From: Micromonospora sp. R77
Lineage (GTDB): Bacteria; Actinomycetota; Actinomycetes; Mycobacteriales; Micromonosporaceae
Assembly: GCF_022747945.1 (NCBI RefSeq)
Contig: NZ_JALDST010000001.1
Location: 868,001 to 932,000, forward strand
Direction of reading: 5' to 3'
Length of the DNA stretch: 64,000 nucleotides
Part shown: positions 61,405-64,000 of the stretch, piece by piece
Numbering within the stretch: the stretch's first letter is position 1
Layout of the letters: the number at the start of each line of letters is the position of its first letter
Notes under the pieces: model-generated
The model's input: the letters and a program-made list of their open reading frames with translations, nothing else
What the model was told of the DNA's origin: nothing
Database searches by the model: none
Made by a program: the position numbers and the translations under genes

Positions 61405-62511
61405 TCAGCGGGCCACCGCCTCATAGACGAACTGCAGCAGGGCCTCGTCGCCGTCCCGCCGCCCGTACGCGGCTGCGGCGGCGCCCATCGCGCCGAGCCG
61501 GTGCGGGTCCCGGATCAGCGGGATCACCGTCCGCTCCAGCCAGGCCGGGGTCAGCTCGGCGTCGTCGACGAGCACCCCGCCCCCGGCCTCCACCACGGGC
61601 AGCGCGTTGCGCTTCTGCTCCTGGTTGCTGTGCGGGTAGGGGACGTAGATGGTGGGCAGCCCGATCGCCGCCACCTCCGCGCAGGTCATCGCCCCGCCCC
61701 GGGCCAGCATCAGGTCGGCGGCGGCGTAGCCCAGCTCCATCTCGGACAGGTAGGGCAGCGCCACGTAGGGCACCGGCAGGTCGGTGGGGACCGGCACCGG
61801 CTCGTTGCGCGCACCCATCACGTGCAGCACCTGCACGCCGTTGCGGGCCAGCTCCTTGGCCGCGCCGGAGACCGCCAGGTTGATCGAGCGGGCGCCCTGC
61901 GAGCCGCCGGCCACGAAGAGCACCGGCAGGTCGGGGCGGAGCCCGAAGTGGGCCCGGGCGGCGTTGCGCATGGCGTTGCGGTCCAGGCCGGAGATGCCCC
62001 GGCGCAGCGGCACCCCGACCACCCGGGCGTCGCGCAGCGCCTCGGCCTGGGCCGGCTGGTGCGGGAAGCCGACCGCGACGTTCTTCGTGAACTTCATCCC
62101 CATCCGGTTCGCCACGCCCGGGGGCACGTTCACCTCGTGGATGACGATCGGCAGCTCACGCCGCCAGGCGGCCAGGTAGCCGGGGACGGAGACGTACCCG
62201 CCGAAGCCGACCACGACGTCGGCGGCGACCTCGTCGATCACCTTGCCCGCCGCGCGGGCCGCCTTGTACATCCGGTCCGGGGTGCGGACCAGGCTCATGT
62301 TCACCGAGCGGGGCAGCTGGTAGGCCGGGATCTGCCGCAGGTCGTAGCCGGCCGGCGGGATCAGCTCGTTCTCCAGGCCCTTCGGGGTGCCGAGGCAGGT
62401 GATCCGGACGCCCGGGTCGTGTCGGCGCAGGCAGTCGGCGAAGGCGAGCAGCGGGTAGATGTGGCCACCCGTGCCCCCTCCGCAGAGCACCACCGAACGC
62501 AGCGGACCCAT
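61405..62511 (-). CDS. murG: UDP-GlcNAc-lipid I GlcNAc transferase
   Basis: 368 residues of GT28. The N-terminal glycine loop is SVVLCGGGTGGHIYP, then FGGYVSVPGYLAAW, VIHEVNVPPGVANRM, AGGSQGARSINL and the donor-binding ARGGAMTCAEVAAIGLPT. The ATG overlaps the ftsW stop by one nt (TGATG). It works at the inner membrane face to make lipid II. Confidence 0.96.
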   Translation of the reverse strand: MGPLRSVVLCGGGTGGHIYPLLAFADCLRRHDPGVRITCLGTPKGLENELIPPAGYDLRQIPAYQLPRSVNMSLVRTPDRMYKAARAAGKVIDEVAADVVVGFGGYVSVPGYLAAWRRELPIVIHEVNVPPGVANRMGMKFTKNVAVGFPHQPAQAEALRDARVVGVPLRRGISGLDRNAMRNAARAHFGLRPDLPVLFVAGGSQGARSINLAVSGAAKELARNGVQVLHVMGARNEPVPVPTDLPVPYVALPYLSEMELGYAAADLMLARGGAMTCAEVAAIGLPTIYVPYPHSNQEQKRNALPVVEAGGGVLVDDAELTPAWLERTVIPLIRDPHRLGAMGAAAAAYGRRDGDEALLQFVYEAVAR

Positions 62512-64000
62512 CAGCGTCTCCTCTCGCTCGCCGCGCCGGACCGCGCCCGGCCGGGCCGAAGCTGCGGGCCGCGGCCTGGTCGTCGGACCGCCGCGCGCCG
62601 GGACCGGGGTACGGACCCACGGTCCGCCGGAGGCGTCGCCGGTCGGCGGCGCCGGCCGGGAAGCGGCGGCAACGGGGCCCACACTAGTCGGACCCACCGG
62701 GCCGGTGGACGGGCATGCAGGGCTCGGGCCGCGTCGGGCTCGGCGCGGGCGAAGGAGGCGAGCATGCCGATCGCCGCGAGGGTCACCACCAGGGCGCTGC
62801 CGCCGTCGGAGATGAACGGCAGCGGCACGCCGGTCAGCGGCAGCAGGCCGGTGACCCCACCGATGTTGATCACGGCCTGGCCGACCAGCCAGGCGGTGAC
62901 GCCGGCCGCGGCGAGCCGGCGGAACGGGTCCTCCACCCGCCGGGCGATCCGCAACCCGGTGTACGCCAGCACGGCGAACAGCACGATCACCACCGTGCAG
63001 CCCACCACGCCCAACTCCTCGGCGATCACCGCGAAGATGAAGTCGTTGTGCGCCTCGGGCAGCCAGCCGAACTTGAAGCTGCTCTTGCCCAGCCCGACGC
63101 CGAACCAGCCGCCCTGCTCGACCGCGTAGCGGGCCTGGACGAGCTGGTAGCAGCCCGGGATCTGCTCGCTGAAGCAGGTCTTCGGGTCGGGCGGGTCGAG
63201 GAACACGGTGAGCCGGCCCAGCCGGTAGTTGTCCGCGTCCCGCGAGCCGGAGCCGGCACCGAGCGAGGCGGCGGCGACCAGCAGGCCGACCCCGGCCAGG
63301 CCGACCGCGGAGAGCGCGGCGAAGACCTGGAGCCGGACGCCGGCCGCCCAGAGCATCCCGACCACCAGCGCCAGCAGGCAGAGCATGCTGCCCAGGTCGT
63401 TGTAGCCGACCAGCACGAAGAGCAGGCCGACCACCGGGAAGAGCGGGGTGGCCAACTCCTTCCACCAGCCCAGCGCGGCGCCCTTGCGGGCCAGCACGTG
63501 CGCGCCCCACAGCACCAGCGCGAACTTGGCCACCTCGACCGGCTGCACCGAGACCGGGCCGAGATAGAGCCAGAGCAGCTTGGCCCGGAGCGGACCGATG
63601 GACTCGACCCCGAACAGCGCGTTCAGCGCGACCAGCAGGTTGAGCAGCAGCAGCAGCGCCACCGCCGCCCCGAGCACCGGCCGGCTCAGCGACCGGAAGC
63701 TGCGTACGGGCAGCCGCTGGCAGGCCCAGAACGCCAGGATGCCGATCACCGCGAAGATGGTCTGCTTCACCAGGGACGCGGTGGCGTCCCCCTCCTCGGC
63801 GAAGTCCTTCACGCTGGTCGCCGAGAAGACCATGGTCAGGCCGATCAGCAGCAGCAGGCCCGCGCTGGAGAGCAGCAGGTAGTAGGAGGCGAGCGGGCGG
63901 GCCAGCAGGCCGCGCAGTGCCGCCAGCCCGCCGGCCGCGTCCAGCCCGAGCGGCACTCCGGGCGGGTCGGCCGTCCGGGTCGCCGCGGGTGGTCGTCTGG
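62511..64000 (-). CDS. ftsW: Cell division protein FtsW, 5' end outside window
   Basis: A SEDS-family peptidoglycan glycosyltransferase. About ten membrane helices are visible, with SYYLLLSSAGLLLLIGLTMV, VSVQPVEVAKFALVLW, YNDLGSMLCLLA, AHNDFIFAVIAEELG and the signature LPLTGVPLPFISDGGSALV. The C-terminal ~90 residues are polar and Arg/Pro-rich. The frame remains open to the right edge (through GVPLGLDAAGG), so the true start may be upstream; an in-frame GTG at 63956 exists. It is the upstream end of the murG-murC-ftsQ run. Confidence 0.93.
   Translation of the reverse strand, partial: RRPPAATRTADPPGVPLGLDAAGGLAALRGLLARPLASYYLLLSSAGLLLLIGLTMVFSATSVKDFAEEGDATASLVKQTIFAVIGILAFWACQRLPVRSFRSLSRPVLGAAVALLLLLNLLVALNALFGVESIGPLRAKLLWLYLGPVSVQPVEVAKFALVLWGAHVLARKGAALGWWKELATPLFPVVGLLFVLVGYNDLGSMLCLLALVVGMLWAAGVRLQVFAALSAVGLAGVGLLVAAASLGAGSGSRDADNYRLGRLTVFLDPPDPKTCFSEQIPGCYQLVQARYAVEQGGWFGVGLGKSSFKFGWLPEAHNDFIFAVIAEELGVVGCTVVIVLFAVLAYTGLRIARRVEDPFRRLAAAGVTAWLVGQAVINIGGVTGLLPLTGVPLPFISDGGSALVVTLAAIGMLASFARAEPDAARALHARPPARWVRLVWAPLPPLPGRRRRPATPPADRGSVPRSRRAAVRRPGRGPQLRPGRARSGAASERRR

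Overview
The window is very GC-rich actinobacterial chromosome. Its gene content and order (an ftsW-murG-murC-ftsQ-ftsZ-yggS-sepF-yggT-divIVA run, a compact hisD-C-B-H-A operon, a hisI-trpE-...-trpC-B-A-lgt run, and gltB-gltD) point to the Micromonosporaceae, most likely Micromonospora or a close relative. This placement rests on family recognition, not on a database search. Almost all genes are housekeeping or primary metabolism. There is no phage, integrase, transposase gene, rRNA, tRNA or CRISPR array that I can see. Coding is mostly on the minus strand.

Layout from left to right. 1-8.3 kb: the 3' part of an M1 metallopeptidase, convergent with gltB-gltD (glutamate synthase). 8.3-19.7 kb: a GNAT acetyltransferase, an FAD monooxygenase, lgt, trpA, trpB, trpC, a small gene, a Trp-operon membrane protein, trpE, hisI and a nucleotidyltransferase domain. 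19.7-27.1 kb: a MerR/aldo-keto reductase pair, an ABC-2 exporter operon with its own TetR repressor, and a heterodimeric ABC exporter. 27.4-36.9 kb: a TIGR03085-type protein, a terpene synthase, an acyl-CoA ligase, two tandem LtrA proteins, a MocR regulator diverging from a YczE-type membrane protein, and a winged-helix-like protein. 37.2-45.6 kb: hisF, a quinone/alkenal-type oxidoreductase, ohr-ohrR, then the his operon with ridA and two small membrane protein genes. 45.7-49.9 kb: a Lon-substrate-binding-domain protein, a DUF2567 membrane protein, a MinD/ParA-like ATPase with a long repeat linker, and a membrane-anchored hypothetical. 49.9-64 kb: rluD, lspA, a DksA-type zinc-finger protein, a K+/H+ antiporter, DUF167, a repeat-containing membrane protein, and the division/cell-wall cluster divIVA, yggT, sepF, yggS, ftsZ, ftsQ, murC, murG and ftsW (running off the right edge).

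How the genes work together. Histidine and tryptophan synthesis are interleaved: hisI sits directly upstream of trpE, and there is no trpF, so HisA here is probably the dual-function PriA. Many start codons lie 6-7 nt after a TANNNT -10 box, which predicts leaderless mRNAs for hisD, hisF, ohrR, trpC and others. The division genes overlap end to end and are probably co-transcribed, with a strong separate promoter before ftsZ.

Two cautions and two curiosities. First, at least ten genes (gltD, ftsQ, yggS, the Trp-operon membrane protein, the terpene synthase and others) change reading frame by one base in GC-rich stretches. Because some should be indispensable, this looks more like indel error in the assembly than gene decay. 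Second, start codons in this GC background are often ambiguous and I state alternatives. The curiosities are two intergenic elements bounded by the same ~30-bp inverted repeats, and a second family of GTGGCCAC-cored repeats that appears once as four direct copies and once as a perfect hairpin.
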